A stretch of 64,000 nucleotides of DNA from Blastobasis lacticolella (Eukaryota; Arthropoda; Insecta; Lepidoptera; Blastobasidae). Location of the stretch: the NCBI GenBank assembly GCA_905147135.1, contig LR990053.1:136501-200500 (forward strand), in the 5' to 3' direction. Within the stretch, counting starts at the first letter, position 1. Each line of letters opens with the position of its first letter. Positions 1 to 10,901 of this stretch are shown one piece after another. The notes beneath the pieces were generated by a model. The model was given only the letters and a program-made list of their open reading frames with translations. It searched no databases and had not been told where the DNA came from. The position numbers and the translations under genes are program-made.

Positions 1-37
1 TTGGTTGTGTTTTACCTTGATTCTATCCATCAGGTGT

Positions 38-625
38 TTACGGGTCCATGCAAATGGCATGGGTATAATTGGTTCCGGGCCTGTGGGCTTCATACTTGAG
101 CCTCTTCTGGTCTGGGTTGTTCCAGTTTAATTTGTTATCAAGTATTACTCCTAGATATTTTACCTCCGTTGATAGAGTAAGTTGTGTTTTAAAGAGACTG
201 GGTAGTCTATAGTTACCTAAAATTCGTTTATTAGTAAACATTACCATCTCTGTCTTCGTTGGATTAACTGAGAGTCCATACTCATTACACCACAGTTCCA
301 CCATTTTCAGAGCTCTCTGTGTAACTCCAGTGACGGTGTCCGCGTTGTTTCCAGTAATGAGTATGGCCAGATCATCAGCATAACCTACTGTGAAAAAATA
401 GTTAGAGTTTAGTTTAGATATTAGTGTATTAGCCACCAAATTCCATAGAAGAGGTGACAGCACTCCGCCTTGCGGGCAACCTCTTACCACTGACACCTGT
501 TTGTTAGGATTACTATCTAGCTGAATGACTCTTTTACTAAGCATGTTCTCTATCCATCCCGAGATAGTTACCGGGACATTGTGTTTGTTTAATGCGTTTT
601 TAATTTGTGAAGTTAGTTTTGTCAA
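38..625 (-). pseudogene. Retrotransposon ORF2, second half of reverse transcriptase
   Basis: This frame overlaps the end of the previous one by 26 bp and supplies the rest of the RT: NVPVTISGWIENML, then VRGCPQGGVLSPLLWN (motif B), then the catalytic GYADD at residues 81-85 of this frame, then LSVNPTKTEMV and VKYLGVILD. A one-base insertion or deletion between about 605 and 620 is enough to explain the frame change relative to the upstream half. The frame ends with an atypical stretch after LDNKLNWNN and a stop at 38. Beyond that stop, a further RT-like stretch (KHLMDRIK) appears, as if about 90 bp were inserted after LNWN. The RT active site is complete; the enzyme is not, because of the frameshift and the early stop. 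Confidence 0.82.
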
Positions 626-2411
626 AGGCTCCCTCTATATCTATAAAAGTACCTAGACATATTGCTTTATTTTGAATTGCATTTTCGATTTTCCCAACTA
701 CTGCATGCAGTGCCGATTCTGTAGATTTACCCTTTGTATATGCATGTTGATTTTTGTGCAAGGGATGTTTTATAAGCGCCTTATCTCTTATCTCCTTGTC
801 GCATAGGCGTTCAAGGGTCTTGAGGAGGAAGGAGGTAAGACTGATTGGTCTGAACGATTTCGTATCGGTGTAATCACTTTTCCCTGGCTTTGGTATAAAG
901 GTGACTCTTACCTTCCGCCAATTAGACGGTATATATCTGTGAGCCAAGCATGCTCTTAATATATCCGTCAGCAGGTGTATCATGCGTTCGCCTGCCCATT
1001 TTAAGAGTCCAGGGAAGATTTCATCTGGCCCCGCTGCTTTAAATGTTTGAAAACTGTTAATGGCCCAGTTTACTGACTCGCTGGTAACTACTTCACCTGC
1101 GATTTTCCAGTCCTCTGCGGTGGTTGTGTATGTCTCCTCGGTGATATCCGAGTTGTTTGTATTTTGGATTTTACAACCGGGGAAGTGTGTTTGAAGCAGG
1201 GTTTCCTCCGACTCCTCAGCAGTGCTTGTCATTGTACTGTCTGGTTTGCGCAGTACACCTTGTTGTGTTTCCATAGGTTTGGATAGGACTTTCCTTACCC
1301 GATTTGCCTGTTCGTTGGATTCGATGTTGGTACAGTACTTTTTCCATGTTGTATACTTCATGTGCCTGATTTCTTTTTTGTACTTTGCTTTTTCTTCTTT
1401 GTATAATTCCCAGTCTTCCTCAGATCTAGTGTTCATTGCTCTGTTAAACCGTTGCCTCACTTTTTTCCTAATTCTGTCTAATTTGGGACCCCACCACGGT
1501 TGTTGTTTGGCGGTGGGATTAGAGACTTTCGGTTCGGGACAGCTGTTATGAAAGCAGTTAATGATTAACGCTGTTAGTTGTTCTACCTGTTTTTCTATTT
1601 GTTGCGTGTCGGTTAATTTTAGTGGCTTACTCATGCGTTTAACCTCTTCCTCAACCAGAGCTGTGTATTTATTAATGTTTGTCTTTCTCGGGTTTCTACG
1701 TAGCACCGTGTTAGTATTAGCTATGTTTAGATCGTACAGAATCCACCTGTGGTCTGAACAGGATGCCTCAGAAGAGACTCTCGAGTTCGATATTAGTTTT
1801 GCCGCGGTTTCTGTAGCTAGTGTTAGATCAATTATCGTTTGACTTCTTTTGTTTACAAAGGTCGGTTCTGCACCGTTGTTAATAATTAGCAGGTTAGTTG
1901 TGAATAGGTATTCAACTAGCAGTTTACCTCTGTTGTTTTCGTTCTTCATCCCCCATAGTGGATGATGTGCATTTGCGTCCGTCCCAATAATGAGTTCCAG
2001 CTTGGATTCTTCGCACCATTTCACTAGTTGGATTAGTTCATTAGGTGGCGGGTCGTCCTGTTCTGGCATGTAGACTGATGCAATGACCATGTCCTGCTGT
2101 GTGGGATCTAGTTTGTTGGTTATCCTTATAGCTGTTAGATCTCTGGAACAGTAATTAAGGAGTTGTTGTGCATGTATATTTTTACTAGTGTATATGCATG
2201 TTCTGGGTGATTCAGTCGAATTGTATATCTTACCTCCTGTATATAGGAGACCGCATATGCGGTCCGCTCTAATCCAGGGCTCTTGGATTAGGGCGATGGT
2301 GGTGTTGTGAACCTCCAGCCATTTGCGTAGTTGAGCCGTGGCGGTTTGGCTGTGATGGAGGTTTATTTGGATGATGTTAATTTTGGGATTAGGCGAAGTC
2401 AGCGCCATCAT
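600..2411 (-). pseudogene. Retrotransposon ORF2, endonuclease plus first half of reverse transcriptase
   Basis: The 603-codon frame starts with MMALTSPNPK just inside the end of ORF1. Residues 12-230 form an APE-type endonuclease: the conserved Asn in IQINLHH (about 17), Glu in LIQEPW (44), Asp and Asn in GTDANAHH (145 and 147), and the terminal SDH triad (219-221). All the catalytic residues I look for are present. A linker of about 250 residues follows, then reverse transcriptase: TFIPKPGK near 504, FRPISLTS near 521, and motif A FIDIEGAFD with its Asp at 591. The frame is lost directly after this (stop at 600), and the rest of the RT continues in another frame. The endonuclease would nick target DNA to prime reverse transcription. 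The domain is intact although the ORF as a whole is broken. Confidence 0.85.
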
Positions 2412-3878
2412 CCATGAGCGCTCTCTCCTCCTCGTCTAGGCTCATATCGCCTAGGTTGTGGGAACATTCGTCGTCGCTGCCGCTGGATCCCGGTATGGCG
2501 GAATCCATCGGCAGCGCCGACGGTGGTGGTAGTAGCGACTCTGTCTGGAGTGCTGTTGGGCCTGGAATGGCCGTATCTACCACTACGATTGGGCTAGGCT
2601 CCTCCGTCTGTGCCGGTGGGGTGCCCTGCTTCTCCTCCTCTTCGGCTCTTCCCGCCGGGCGCTCCGAAAACTTCCCCCCACGACCTGGAACTTCACGTAG
2701 ACTGACCCTAGACAGAAGCACAGCCTACGCTCTCTCTCCAGCAGTGTGGGGACGATAGTTTCCGGGACGCTGACCACGACGAAGGTGTTGCCCGTTTGTA
2801 CGTCTACCTTATGTACTCGCCACGCGTCCACCTGAGCCCAATCGTTTTGGTAGCGCAGTGTCTTACCTATCAGTTTCGCATCAGGCCATTCACCGGGTAC
2901 CAGTATCCCACAGCGAACGCGTCGTTGAAGCTCGTGTTCTTCCTTTACACAGATGGTATCTCCACTGCTCAGGATGACATTCTGTAGCGTGTTCCTGACC
3001 CACTCTTTGGCGTCAGTACTAAGGCACCACAGCTTCAGATTACCATCTGTGTAAATTGGTTTCCCTTGGAAGCCCGGGCCCAGCCTCAAGTTGTTGCTTG
3101 CTGCCTCCATAATTTTCTGGCAGAGTATCTATTCCACCTCAGTGGCTTGTTCCCGTCCCAGATGATTTTTTTGGTTGGTGACCCCCACCACCAAGTTTGG
3201 TTTCGCTGCGTCAGCGTAACTACCAGGCTGTGGTCTACGCGGAGTTGCAAACTTCTGTCGTTTAGGACCCTCTCTCGGCGTGATGGTTTCGTCGAGACGG
3301 TTCCTTTTGACAGGGGTTTGCGCCTCCTCGTGACCAGCAATACCTTGCAGCGCAGTTCCAGGGTTCCTGCATGTCCGGTACGCCTTTGGAGGCGGTCTAC
3401 CCACCACAGGATGAGTTGCCTCACCCGTAGCCGGCAGCCCAGCGTCCTTGGACGTCCCAGGTTGGGGTTCCCCTTCACTAGAAAGAGAGGCAAGGCGTCT
3501 GAATTCCTTTGCCCTCTTTTTCTTGCTTGGCCTCACTTTACGGGTCCTCTCAGCCACCTTGGCCGGTACCCTTGGGGCCACCAGAGTCCACCCCTCGTCC
3601 ATAGGGTCAGGCTCTGGTTGTTGTTCTGAAGTTGTGGTCACCTGGCTCGGTGTCGCTTCACTGGGCCCAGCAGCAGAATCTGCCACTGTGTTCCCAGTTG
3701 CTGCCACTCCTGCCGGAACCTCAACTTCGACGGTGGGGCCGCTCGTACCGGTCGGTACCTGGCCGCCTGTTACGTGTTGGAGGCTTGCCTCCCCTACCGC
3801 GCTGTCCCTGCGCGTGCTTATCATCGGATGCTGGTTGCTTGCAATTATTATACATATTTTAATGTTGTTTGTTTTCAT
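2389..3878 (-). pseudogene. Retrotransposon ORF1 protein, DUF4780-like, with one stop codon and one frameshift
   Basis: The reading frame opens near 3878 and encodes a low-complexity, Pro/Thr/Ser-rich N-terminal region, then basic stretches (PSKKKRAKEF, KRQKF) and the motif SYADAA. A TAG at 3129-3131 interrupts the frame; the same frame resumes at once (ILCQKIMEAASNN) and continues through a globular region containing WPDAKLIGKTLRYQND, WRVHKV and VVVSVPE. This order of variable basic N-terminus then a compact alpha/beta region resembles DUF4780 proteins of insect retroelements. Near 2690, in a run of C residues on the plus strand, the frame shifts; the continuing frame (GRGGKFSERPAG to the acidic end DEEERALMDDGADFA) stops at 2389. 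I see no CCHC zinc knuckles. The role inferred from the family is binding of the element's RNA. As written it cannot give a full-length product without repair or recoding. Confidence 0.7.
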
Positions 3879-4640
3879 CCTTCTGGTTTCCCACCCGCCA
3901 CGGAGTCCGAACCTGGGGTGCCTTTTTTAAGAGGCACCAGGATTACCGGAAGAATATAGGGACGAAGAGTTGGGAGTCGTGCGCGACATCGGCAGCTCGT
4001 AGTGTCCAGCTTGCTGGGCCGTACACCCTGGCCACCTCAGCATGGCCGCCCCCATCCCGTATGGGACCCCCCCCCCCCCCCTCGCTGGCAGACCAATAAG
4101 TGGAATCCACAGCCGATTGATCCTGAGTGGCTAGCTTAAGACCGCCCGTTTGAGAGGAACTCCGGACCAAAGAGGAGTGTTGCGATCGGCGGGCACAACC
4201 GCCGGCCTACCTCACGCTCAGCCACCAGGATTCCTTCATCCCTCCGTACGGGTCTCCACGCACGGCACAAACACGTGGGTGGCACGGTTCTACCCGTCGC
4301 TAGCCCGCATAATAAATTATACGGTGGCGATTCGGGCCCGTGACTGTTGTGCCACGAATCAGTCACAGTTTAAAGAGCTGCTGGGCAACATCTATTTAAT
4401 GGCGGTGCTTGTTCGCCATGTCATAGGGCCGTCATCGGGATTGCTGTGTCTTTTCCTGGGGTACTCACGCAGCTGAGATACCCCAACACTCCCTGTTGGC
4501 CCTACCGCCTCGGTCCGGGACTGCTTATTTCGGTTGCCCTTTATTCGCAGCTATCCTGCACACTACAGGACTGTTCACTATCCGCCACCTGTGACCCGGT
4601 AGGTAGCTGAGGCTCGCCCCCACCACGCGAGTGATACCTG
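3879..4640 (-). other. Probable 5' leader of the retrotransposon
   Basis: This G+C-rich stretch lies upstream of ORF1 on the minus strand and contains a run of about 16 C residues near 4066-4082. It has no convincing coding frame. Composition changes to AT-rich near 4640, which I take as the likely 5' end of the element. The part from 4329 on is also present at 6925-7237 (same orientation) and, inverted, at about 6644-6930 inside P1, so the leader was caught up in the rearrangement. Confidence 0.45.
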
Positions 4641-4920
4641 CAAATGTAATTACAGATATCGACAGTAAATCATCCACATACATACTTGGATAAAGCACAG
4701 CCATAGAAAATGGATGCTCTGCGGGCACATTGCATCTGATGTGTTGATATTTTTAGTAACCTTAACAAATTTTACAGCAAAACCTTTGTCATGAATCACT
4801 CTGTCTATTGGCCAAAACCGCATGAAAATCCGTTCAGTAGTTTTTGAGTTTATCGCGAACAGACAGACAGACACGGTGAAATGTTGTGATGATTCATTCA
4901 TAGTACAATCAAAATGCGAC
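4329..4920 (+). repeat. Third copy of the inner end of palindrome P1
   Basis: These 592 bp match 6925-7516 in direct orientation (offset 2596) and are the reverse complement of the inner end of the left arm. The match starts at GATTCG (4329) and stops after ATGCGAC (4920), where the sequence switches to the complement of the outer end of the right arm. The left arm of P1 begins at 4914, inside that same ATGCGAC, so the junction has 7 bp of shared sequence. The left side of this copy runs without a break into the retrotransposon leader, so this is probably the ancestral position. Confidence 0.9.
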
Positions 4921-4944
4921 TCTACTTGGTAGATTCGTGCGATA

Positions 4945-5150
4945 ACACGCACACTAAGGTTGTGGAATGAACTACCTGGAGAGGTTTTCCCTGGAGAGTA
5001 CAACATGGAGTTCTTCAAGAAAGGGGTTAAAAGGTCGGGGTCAGCAACGCGTGGGTGATGCCCCTGATATTGCAAACGTCCATAGGCTGCGGTGACTACT
5101 TATAATCAGGCAGGCCGTAAGCTTGTTTGCCACCTTGGCGGTATAAAAAA
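4945..5150 (-). repeat. Interspersed repeat family A in the P1 left arm
   Basis: About 200 bp shared with 8730-8940, 32205-32425, 53615-53835 and parts of 19897-20010 and 62470-62560. The family ends in a homopolymer A (here about 18), suggesting a retroposed element, perhaps a LINE 3' end. The class is unknown to me. Confidence 0.75.
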
Positions 5151-5189
5151 AAAAAAAAAAAAGAATAAAGTCGCCATCGCCCTTTTGTG

Positions 5190-5268
5190 CCATCATCATC
5201 ATCATCTTGGCGGTAAGTCCCAGTTGCGCCCCCGCATGGCACGTGAGGGTCCAGGGTCCGCCTTTTAT
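5190..5268 (-). repeat. SINE B fragment in the P1 left arm
   Basis: The short segment after a CATCATCATCATC run matches the 3' part of SINE B (CTTGGCGGTAAGTCCC, then GGGTCCAGGGTCCGCC). Mirrored at about 8612-8690. Confidence 0.55.
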
Positions 5269-6930
5269 GCCGTTTGCTTACAAAAGTTTATTTTATTACT
5301 TAGGGAGGCACACGGTCGGTCCACTTGATGGAAAGTGACCATCGTCTTCCAGGTCATCTGCAACCTAAGGAGAGCGGATGCAGTGCACCCTTTAAGGTAC
5401 CTGTAGACCCCATGTTGTAGTGCAGAGGAAAGACTTCAGGAAGTTGGGTGGCCGTAAAGGATAATTAATTAATATCTATCAAATGGGAACACTTTGTCAT
5501 TGTGAAGGTTTATTTCGTAGCTAGTTACGTAATAATAACGAATATTCCCCTTCCGTAGCCGGCTACCAAATGGCTTACTTGGCGGGCCGTAGACAAGAAA
5601 GATATGGAATGGCATTGCCCACAGACTATAAAACTATTTGCAACACAGGAAATGCAAGTTCCAATTTTCATAAGTTTTTATAGCCAGCTTGGAATCGGCT
5701 GAAACTATTCCCATTTGTAGTATTCGGTACATTTCGCCATTTGGTAGTCGGTTACAAAAGGAGAACAAAGATGGCCGATAAAGTAATGTTATTCTTTTAC
5801 GTTAAGATCAAAAAACTAAGTACAACGTTACTAAAGGTAAACTCGTTGGGCTTGCCCGAATAGCCATTTGAACCGCAGTTTTTCCAGAAATTGTGATTAT
5901 AAATCCGAATGCGATTTTCCATACTACACGAGTGCTAATATAAAGACAGTTACCATCATATCCACTCGTTTGCCATTAAGTAGTATACAAATTCGTGTAA
6001 AATAGATTATCGACTTTTATCCTCAACTACTCATTCCCTCAGTGAGAGCCAAGCCTTATCGTCTCAGTAATAAAGTCTACAGTGCGACCAACTTATCTGT
6101 TCAGTTGACGGCGTCGCCAGTGGTGAAGAATTGGGGGTTTCAATCAATCATTTCAGTACAACAATGCCTTAGTTCCGATTTTGTCTACTTGAATAAGTTG
6201 ATGGCACTGTACGGGCTGAGCGCTGTTTGCGAGAGTCGAACGAAAACATTATAATTTATTGGCGTTATTATCTAACACTTTATACTTCATGATATCTGAA
6301 TCTGAGACGTGGATGCGGTCTTTACGATCGCGACAGTGCCAGTCAATGTTCTGTTCGGGTATTCGTCGCATTTTGATTGTACTATGAATGAATCATCACA
6401 ACATTTCACCGTGTCTGTCTGTCTGTTCGCGATAAACTCAAAAACTACTGAACGGATTTTCATGCGGTTTTGGCCAATAGACAGAGTGATTCATGACAAA
6501 GGTTTTGCTGTAAAATTTGTTAAGGTTACTAAAAATATCAACACATCAGATGCAATGTGCCCGCAGAGCATCCATTTTCTATGGCTGTGCTTTATCCAAG
6601 TATGTATGTGGATGATTTACTGTCGATATCTGTAATTACATTTGCAGGTATCACTCGCGTGGTGGGGGCGAGCCTCAGCTACCTACCGGGTCACAGGTGG
6701 CGGATAGTGAACAGTCCTGTAGTGTGCAGGATAGCTGCGAATAAAGGGCAACCGAAATAAGCAGTCCCGGACCGAGGCGGTAGGGCCAACAGGGAGTGTT
6801 GGGGTATCTCAGCTGCGTGAGTACCCCAGGAAAAGACACAGCAATCCCGATGACGGCCCTATGACATGGCGAACAAGCACCGCCATTAAATAAGTGTTGC
6901 CCAGCAGCTCTTTAAACTGTGACTGATTCG

Positions 6931-6950
6931 GGCCCGTGACTGTTGTGCCA
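6931..6950. other. P1 spacer (hairpin turn)
   Basis: Twenty bases separate the two arms. In the outer copy at 4329 the same 20 bases are flanked by a six-base inverted pair (GATTCG and CGAATC), so the ancestral locus already had a tiny inverted repeat able to start a fold-back. Confidence 0.9.
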
Positions 6951-8966
6951 CGAATCAGTCACAGTTTAAAGAGCTGCTGGGCAACATCTATTTAATGGCG
7001 GTGCTTGTTCGCCATGTCATAGGGCCGTCATCGGGATTGCTGTGTCTTTTCCTGGGGTACTCACGCAGCTGAGATACCCCAACACTCCCTGTTGGCCCTA
7101 CCGCCTCGGTCCGGGACTGCTTATTTCGGTTGCCCTTTATTCGCAGCTATCCTGCACACTACAGGACTGTTCACTATCCGCCACCTGTGACCCGGTAGGT
7201 AGCTGAGGCTCGCCCCCACCACGCGAGTGATACCTGCAAATGTAATTACAGATATCGACAGTAAATCATCCACATACATACTTGGATAAAGCACAGCCAT
7301 AGAAAATGGATGCTCTGCGGGCACATTGCATCTGATGTGTTGATATTTTTAGTAACCTTAACAAATTTTACAGCAAAACCTTTGTCATGAATCACTCTGT
7401 CTATTGGCCAAAACCGCATGAAAATCCGTTCAGTAGTTTTTGAGTTTATCGCGAACAGACAGACAGACACGGTGAAATGTTGTGATGATTCATTCATAGT
7501 ACAATCAAAATGCGACGAATACCCGAACAGAACATTGACTGGCACTGTCGCGATCGTAAAGACCGCATCCACGTCTCAGATTCAGATATCATGAAGTATA
7601 AAGTGTTAGATAATAACGCCAATAAATTATAATGTTTTCGTTCGACTCTCGCAAACAGCGCTCAGCCCGTACAGTGCCATCAACTTATTCAAGTAGACAA
7701 AATCGGAACTAAGGCATTGTTGTACTGAAATGATTGATTGAAACCCCCAATTCTTCACCACTGGCGACGCCGTCAACTGAACAGATAAGTTGGTCGCACT
7801 GTAGACTTTATTACTGAGACGATAAGGCTTGGCTCTCACTGAGGGAATGAGTAGTTGAGGATAAAAGTCGATAATCTATTTTACACGAATTTGTATACTA
7901 CTTAATGGCAAACGAGTGGATATGATGGTAACTGTCTTTATATTAGCACTCGTGTAGTATGGAAAATCGCATTCGGATTTATAATCACAATTTCTGGAAA
8001 AACTGCGGTTCAAATGGCTATTCGGGCAAGCCCAACGAGTTTACCTTTAGTAACGTTGTACTTAGTTTTTTGATCTTAACGTAAAAGAATAACATTACTT
8101 TATCGGCCATCTTTGTTCTCCTTTTGTAACCGACTACCAAATGGCGAAATGTACCGAATACTACAAATGGGAATAGTTTCAGCCGATTCCAAGCTGGCTA
8201 TAAAAACTTATGAAAATTGGAACTTGCATTTCCTGTGTTGCAAATAGTTTTATAGTCTGTGGGCAATGCCATTCCATATCTTTCTTGTCTACGGCCCGCC
8301 AAGTAAGCCATTTGGTAGCCGGCTACGGAAGGGGAATATTCGTTATTATTACGTAACTAGCTACGAAATAAACCTTCACAATGACAAAGTGTTCCCATTT
8401 GATAGATATTAATTAATTATCCTTTACGGCCACCCAACTTCCTGAAGTCTTTCCTCTGCACTACAACATGGGGTCTACAGGTACCTTAAAGGGTGCACTG
8501 CATCCGCTCTCCTTAGGTTGCAGATGACCTGGAAGACGATGGTCACTTTCCATCAAGTGGACCGACCGTGTGCCTCCCTAAGTAATAAAATAAACTTTTG
8601 TAAGCAAACGGCATAAAAGGCGGACCCTGGACCCTCACGTGCCATGCGGGGGCGCAACTGGGACTTACCGCCAAGATGATGATGATGATGGCACAAAAGG
8701 GCGATGGCGACTTTATTCTTTTTTTTTTTTTTTTTATACCGCCAAGGTGGCAAACAAGCTTACGGCCTGCCTGATTATAAGTAGTCACCGCAGCCTATGG
8801 ACGTTTGCAATATCAGGGGCATCACCCACGCGTTGCTGACCCCGACCTTTTAACCCCTTTCTTGAAGAACTCCATGTTGTACTCTCCAGGGAAAACCTCT
8901 CCAGGTAGTTCATTCCACAACCTTAGTGTGCGTGTTATCGCACGAATCTACCAAGTAGAGTCGCAT
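6951..8966 (-). repeat. Palindrome P1, right arm
   Basis: Mirror of 4914-6930. It runs from the retrotransposon leader through unrecognised AT-rich DNA to a family A repeat and ends at 8966, after which the sequence has no counterpart on the left side. Mirrored short open frames in both arms give identical peptides, but none resembles a known protein. Confidence 0.93.
8730..8940 (+). repeat. Interspersed repeat family A in the P1 right arm
   Basis: Mirror of 4945-5150, with a poly-T/poly-A tract one base shorter. The arm and the palindrome end about 25 bp beyond this repeat. Confidence 0.75.
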
Positions 8967-9361
8967 CGCTTCGCGTCGCAGTGCGCAGTGCGCCCCCAAC
9001 CTAAGACACGAATTCGGGAGGTGTTATCTCCTCGCGATATTAAGAGCAATACGCGAGGCAATGTGTCAATTTTATGGCGGAACATTTATCGGTGCGGCTA
9101 TAGCGGCGCTCGATGAATATAAAACAGCAGCAGTTACATATAGCATACTACAGTGTAGGTTGAATATGAATAGCCTTAACAATAGCCTGTTTATTGTTGC
9201 GTGGAAATTTATTTTATTTGTTTCGTGTGTTAATTTGTTTCAGCGTCATCGTCAAAAGCCGTTTAGTGCGCTGTTTTGCTCGAACTTCCTCCATATAAAA
9301 CACGTATGAAGTTGTCTAGAAGCGATGTTTTATTTTTTATTTTATTTTGACAGACTTACAG
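8967..9361. other. Unassigned DNA right of P1
   Basis: No repeat copy or credible coding frame is seen. It starts G+C-rich (GCAGTGCGCAGTGCGCCC near 8980) and turns AT-rich. It is the unrearranged right flank of P1. Confidence 0.5.
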
Positions 9362-9490
9362 TTTTTATTTATTTATTTTATTTAACAATTTATTGCACAC
9401 AATAAAGAAATACAGAGATATAACATAGATATAACTGACACAACAGGCACTACTTATTTCTAAAAGAAATTTCTTCCAGCAGGCCTACAG
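9362..9490 (-). mobile_element. LINE 3' end with (AAAT)n tail
   Basis: On the minus strand the sequence ends in a polyadenylation-like AATAAATTG and a run of TAAA repeats, typical of Jockey-type LINE 3' UTRs. The similar TTATTGTGCACAATAAAT tail at 59660-59695 is on the opposite strand. No coding part is recognisable upstream. Confidence 0.5.
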
Positions 9491-10357
9491 AAAGGAAATG
9501 TTTAGCTAAGAAATGCAGATACGACGCGCACATTGAAATATTACATAAAATATCTTTAACACTTAAATGTAAATCCAATAACAGGCAAACTTACGTTCAC
9601 AAGTAGTTAAGTAGTTAAAATATAAATCTAAATCTACCATCTCTCAAACTTAACAACTAAACAATGATATTGTTAAAGTAAACATATACCTATGTATGTT
9701 TTGTGTATATATATATAGATTGAACAGTAGCAAGTCAACTTGCCTTGCAAGTAGATCCCAATTGAATAGCTTTTTACTTTTTGTGGCGCGTGCACCCCTC
9801 GCGCGATTGCTTAACCCCCTCTTGACACTTGAATTGAGAATTTTTCGCAAAATGCATATATTTGTTGTCATTTGGAAAACCCGAACGGAATTCTTCGCCT
9901 CATAGTGTGGCCGTAACATGACGATGACTATTTTAAGCTTCGCCTCAGTTCGCATCCCGGAAGACCCCACTCGCCACGTGCAAAAGCCAAGCAACATGAT
10001 ATAATTGCCATCCGGGTTGTAAATATTATTATTATAACGATTCCAATCAAAAAAGAAACACAGACTCCGCCCGGGATTCCATTGTCTTCATTAGGGCGCA
10101 AATGGCGGCCCCGCATTTGTAAATAAAATATCATTTATCAAAAGAAACAGAATATCGTGAGGAAAAATCCGAGCGGCACCTCGCAGTCATTACGCGAAGG
10201 GAAGCGCAGGACTCGAGTGACGGACAGCGAAACCTCCATTGGAGCTGTGGGCGCTGAATTTACTGGTTTGTGTTAGATGGTACACAGTAAGAAAATAACA
10301 CATAATTTGCATACTTTTTTACTTCCGGCGGCGCTACAAGGCTTCTTGGACAATTTT
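9491..10357. other. Unassigned AT-rich DNA
   Basis: A 115-codon minus frame at 9650-9997 shows no recognisable domain and has the look of a chance ORF (low complexity C-terminus, rare motifs). Nothing else stands out. Confidence 0.4.
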
Positions 10358-10715
10358 CTACCATCTCGTTCTGTTACTGACCTCCCTTTTCCAAGATATT
10401 TTCTTGCCAAGTCGTCTTAGGTCTTTCTTTGCACAATCCAGCCACCGCTTCTTGGGTTTTCCTTTGGGTCTTTTCTGTTGTAGGGTACACTTGGAGATGG
10501 TTTTGATAGCTCTGCTGTCATCTATTCGTTTCAAGTGGATTGCCCATTTGAGCTTTAGTGACTGCATAACCTGACGATCGTTTCTTTATGAATCAGTGCT
10601 TCCAGTTTGTGAATCATCCTAATGCGATGGGTACGTGCTGTAATGCCGTCATCTTTCAGCATTGGTCCATAGATTTTCATCAATACTTTTATCTCGAAGA
10701 CTGCTAGTTTTAGCT
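10358..10715 (-). pseudogene. LINE ORF2 C-terminal fragment
   Basis: On the minus strand a decayed frame gives KVLMKIYGPMLKDDG, then an Arg/His-rich stretch, then after a frame slip LKLKWAIHLKRIDDS and RPKGKPKKRWLDCAKKDL. This is the conserved tail beyond the RT in many insect LINEs (a tryptophan-glycine-histidine-like block followed by a GRPKKRW block). Only about 120 codons remain, with stop codons and at least one frameshift. It is dead. Confidence 0.7.
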
Positions 10716-10901
10716 CGCCCCAGAAAAAATCACAATTAAAGTAAATAAAGTATAACTTGGTTTTGGGACCAGTTGAGTTTAGTGAGCGCTGAATTGGCTA
10801 CATGGTCAAATAGGTGTTTGTTCAACCATTTATTTAATTTTTTGCTGTGACTCACGATATAATCTAGAAAAGAACTACTACCTACAACTAAAAAAAATAA
10901 T

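Larger units (their letters stand above)
1..4640 (-). mobile_element. Non-LTR retrotransposon, Jockey/R1-like, cut at its 3' side by the window edge
   Basis: A two-ORF LINE lies on the minus strand. From its 5' side (high coordinates) the order is a G+C-rich leader, ORF1, ORF2 with an APE-type endonuclease, then reverse transcriptase that runs off the window at position 1. ORF1 ends and ORF2 begins with a 23-bp overlap (2389-2411), a usual arrangement in two-ORF LINEs. The endonuclease sequence style and overlapping ORFs suggest the Jockey superfamily, R1 or a close clade; the clade is inferred by eye. I see few lesions: one in-frame stop and one frameshift in ORF1, one frameshift in the RT, and possibly an insertion near 45-150. 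The 3' UTR and tail are not in view. The 5' limit near 4640 rests on a drop in G+C content and is uncertain. Confidence 0.85.
4914..6930 (+). repeat. Palindrome P1, left arm
   Basis: This arm is the reverse complement of 6951-8966. Paired coordinates sum to 13881 in the inner part and 13880 outside a poly-A tract near 5144-5162, where this arm is one base longer. Two adjacent substitutions occur at 6893-6894 against 6987-6988; the outer copy at 4329 agrees with the right arm, so the left arm carries the derived state. Contents outward from the axis: leader of the retrotransposon, an AT-rich stretch with a Helitron-like fragment, about 1 kb of unrecognised DNA (5330-6390) with no credible gene, a SINE B fragment and a family A repeat. 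Confidence 0.93.
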
